Source of the DNA: Acidobacteriota bacterium
GTDB lineage: Bacteria; Acidobacteriota; Thermoanaerobaculia; Multivoradales; JAHEKO01
Direction of reading: 5' to 3'
NCBI GenBank assembly: GCA_030610025.1
Contig: JAUWSP010000157.1
Location: forward strand, 1-6,512
Length of the DNA stretch: 6,512 nucleotides
Shown: positions 5,150-6,512 of the stretch, one piece after another
Position numbering within the stretch: the first letter of the stretch is position 1
Layout: every line of letters starts with the position of its first letter
Position numbers and translations under genes: made by a program
The notes under the pieces: generated by a model
Databases searched by the model: none
What the model was told of the DNA's origin: nothing
Seen by the model: the letters and a program-made list of their open reading frames with translations, nothing else

Positions 5150-6406
5150 CTGAATCTTCTCTACCTGACTCAGACCTACCCTCGCTTCGAAGGCGACACG
5201 GCAGGGCCCTTCATTCGGGATCTGGCGAAGGCACTGGTCCAGGGTGGAGACCGCGTGACCGTGCTCACACCTCATGCCGAGAATGTCGAGGCCTCCTGGA
5301 ACGATGACGGCGTGGAGGTGAGGAGCTTTCGGTACGCTCCAGAGCGCCTGGAGGTGCTGGGCTACAGCCGTAGCCTCAGCTCGGACGAAGCCGTGAGAGC
5401 CACCGCGGGCGCGGTAGCTCCCCTCTATGCGCTAGCGGCTCGGGCGGCGCTCTTGCGAGAGAGCGTCACTGGAGGCTACGACCTGGTACACGCTCATTGG
5501 GTCGTGCCGAATGGCGTTGTCGCGGGCCTTGCGAGAGTCGATGTACCGCTGGCAGTGGGGTTGCACGGCAGCGACGTCTTCATGGCGGAGAAGCCTCTCT
5601 TCCGTCCCTGGGTCAGGATGGCGCTGAATCGGGCCAGCCTGCTGACCGGATGCTCGCCGGAGCTGGTAGACCGCGTCTGCCGCTTGGGATTCGATCGCTC
5701 GCGATCCGAAGTGATCCCCTACGGCGTCGATGTGGATCGTTTCAAACCCGATCCCGAGAGACGTCAGATCTGGCGTCAGAAGCTGGGTCTGTCCCCAGAT
5801 GCTGTCGTGGCGCTGGGTGTCGGTCGTATGGTGACGAAGAAGGGGTTTCATGGTCTGATTCCGCTGCTAGCCGATCTCCTGGATGAATTCCCAGACTTCC
5901 ATCTCGTATTGGCAGGCGGTGGTGACCGCCTGGAGGAGTTTCGACGGAGCTCAGCTGGCTTGTCTGATCATATGCACTTTCCCGGTCTGGTCCTGAGAGA
6001 CACTCTCCCCGATCTCTATCGGGCGGCCGATCTGTTTGTGCTTCCCGCTGTGCATGACAGCACGGGGACTGTGGATGGTCTTCCCAACGTCATCCTGGAG
6101 GGCATGGCCAGTGCTTTGCCGATTGTTGCTTCGGGTATATCGGGGATTCCATTGGCGGTCTCCGATGGAGAGCAGGGTTTGCTCGTCGAGGAGGGCAACG
6201 ACAAGCAGCTGTTCGAAGCTTTGAGACGTCTTCTCGAGTCACCGTCAGAAAGAGCTCGAATGGGAGCTGCGGCCCGGCTGAAGGCGACGGAAGAGCTCAC
6301 CTGGTCTGCAGTAGCGCGGCGCTACCGGAGGGCCTACGAAGTGGCCCTTTCAAGAGATCCGGAGGTCTCTGGAGCCAAGGGTTCTGGCGCCCCTACGACA
6401 GAGTGA
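5150..6406 (+). CDS. Family 4 (GT-B fold) glycosyltransferase, probable CTG start
   Basis: A 418-residue cytosolic or membrane-associated transferase that adds a sugar from a nucleotide donor, probably during surface polysaccharide assembly. The N-terminal acceptor domain opens with the family-typical LYLTQTYPRFEGDTAGPF (4-21), then HAHWVVPNG (114-122) and GLHGSD (137-142). The C-terminal donor domain holds IPYGVD, GVGRMVTKKG (223-232; Arg226 and Lys231 expected to contact the donor phosphates), and DGLPNVILEGMAS (309-321). In this last segment the family E-x7-E motif reads Asp309-x7-Glu317, a common variant. From 5138 to 5255 the frame has no ATG, GTG or TTG; residues 1-35 encoded there match the family. 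CTG 5150, 6 bases after GGGAAGG, is therefore the chosen start. A start at GTG 5255 would give 383 residues lacking the first beta-strand and the acceptor loop. The gene is in the same frame as the preceding GT2 gene, separated by one TAG. Donor and acceptor are unknown. Confidence 0.9.
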   Translation: MNLLYLTQTYPRFEGDTAGPFIRDLAKALVQGGDRVTVLTPHAENVEASWNDDGVEVRSFRYAPERLEVLGYSRSLSSDEAVRATAGAVAPLYALAARAALLRESVTGGYDLVHAHWVVPNGVVAGLARVDVPLAVGLHGSDVFMAEKPLFRPWVRMALNRASLLTGCSPELVDRVCRLGFDRSRSEVIPYGVDVDRFKPDPERRQIWRQKLGLSPDAVVALGVGRMVTKKGFHGLIPLLADLLDEFPDFHLVLAGGGDRLEEFRRSSAGLSDHMHFPGLVLRDTLPDLYRAADLFVLPAVHDSTGTVDGLPNVILEGMASALPIVASGISGIPLAVSDGEQGLLVEEGNDKQLFEALRRLLESPSERARMGAAARLKATEELTWSAVARRYRRAYEVALSRDPEVSGAKGSGAPTTE

Positions 6407-6424
6407 GCTCTGCACCGAAACTTC

Positions 6425-6433
6425 GAGGGAGAG
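6425..6433 (+). promoter_or_regulatory. Ribosome binding site of the last, partial gene
   Basis: The purine-rich GAGGGAGAG lies 4 bases before the ATG at 6438, with its GAGGG core 8 bases away. It is the main evidence that a gene starts there. Confidence 0.5.
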
Positions 6434-6437
6434 ACGG

Positions 6438-6512
6438 ATGAGTTGGGCCAGAGAGTTGGTTTCTTCGAAAAGTGGTCGCCGCCTGAGCCTGCGGGAGCAG
6501 CCGCCGACGACA
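6438..6512 (+). CDS. Start of an unidentified gene, 3' end outside window
   Basis: An ATG at 6438 with a strong purine-rich site upstream opens a frame that runs without a stop to the window edge, giving 25 residues that begin MSWARELVSSKSG. The segment is basic and polar, with no signal peptide or membrane helix in the visible part. It begins 31 bases after the GT4 stop in the same direction, so it is probably in the same transcription unit and may belong to the envelope polysaccharide locus. I do not recognise the family, and 25 residues are too few to assign a function. Confidence 0.5.
   Translation, partial: MSWARELVSSKSGRRLSLREQPPTT

Noticed and set aside
1..6512. CRISPR arrays, tRNA or rRNA genes, insertion sequences, attachment sites
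   Set aside because: No spaced direct repeats, RNA-gene signatures, transposase motifs or terminal inverted repeats were seen.

Overview
The window is a gene-dense, GC-rich stretch of bacterial chromosome with every supported gene on the + strand. Gaps are short (11 to about 87 bases), so no stretch over 300 bases lacks a gene. The core order yicC, gmk, rpoZ, coaBC is a well-known bacterial housekeeping cluster. The GC-rich coding, AGGAG-type ribosome sites, frequent non-ATG starts, an MsbA-like exporter upstream and envelope-type glycosyltransferases downstream suggest a Gram-negative-type bacterium outside the best-studied groups. Acidobacteriota or a deltaproteobacterial-like lineage is my best guess. 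That placement is inference and weakly supported.

Layout: (1) 1-195 is the C-terminal end of an MsbA-type ABC exporter ATPase. (2) 207-3391 holds yicC (RNA turnover), gmk (GMP to GDP), rpoZ (RNA polymerase omega) and coaBC (two steps of coenzyme A synthesis). (3) 3384-4085 is a family 4 uracil-DNA glycosylase with four iron-sulfur cysteines, overlapping the end of coaBC by 8 bases and so probably translationally coupled. (4) A 65-base gap follows with an AT-rich 5-1-5 palindrome and a possible -10 box just before the next ATG; a new transcription unit may begin here. (5) 4151-5137 is a membrane-anchored GT2 glycosyltransferase. 5150-6406 is a GT4 glycosyltransferase whose only family-consistent start codon is CTG. 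The start of an unidentified gene runs off the right edge from 6438.

How the genes fit together: the left two thirds combine transcription, nucleotide, RNA-turnover and cofactor functions with DNA repair, probably as one read-through operon. The right third looks like the start of a surface polysaccharide or glycolipid locus.

I found no clear new multi-gene system. The points most worth a second look are the CTG start of the GT4 gene, the replacement of two residues known to be catalytic in E. coli CoaC (Asn125 and Cys158 are both Thr here), and the possible leaderless promoter before the GT2 gene.
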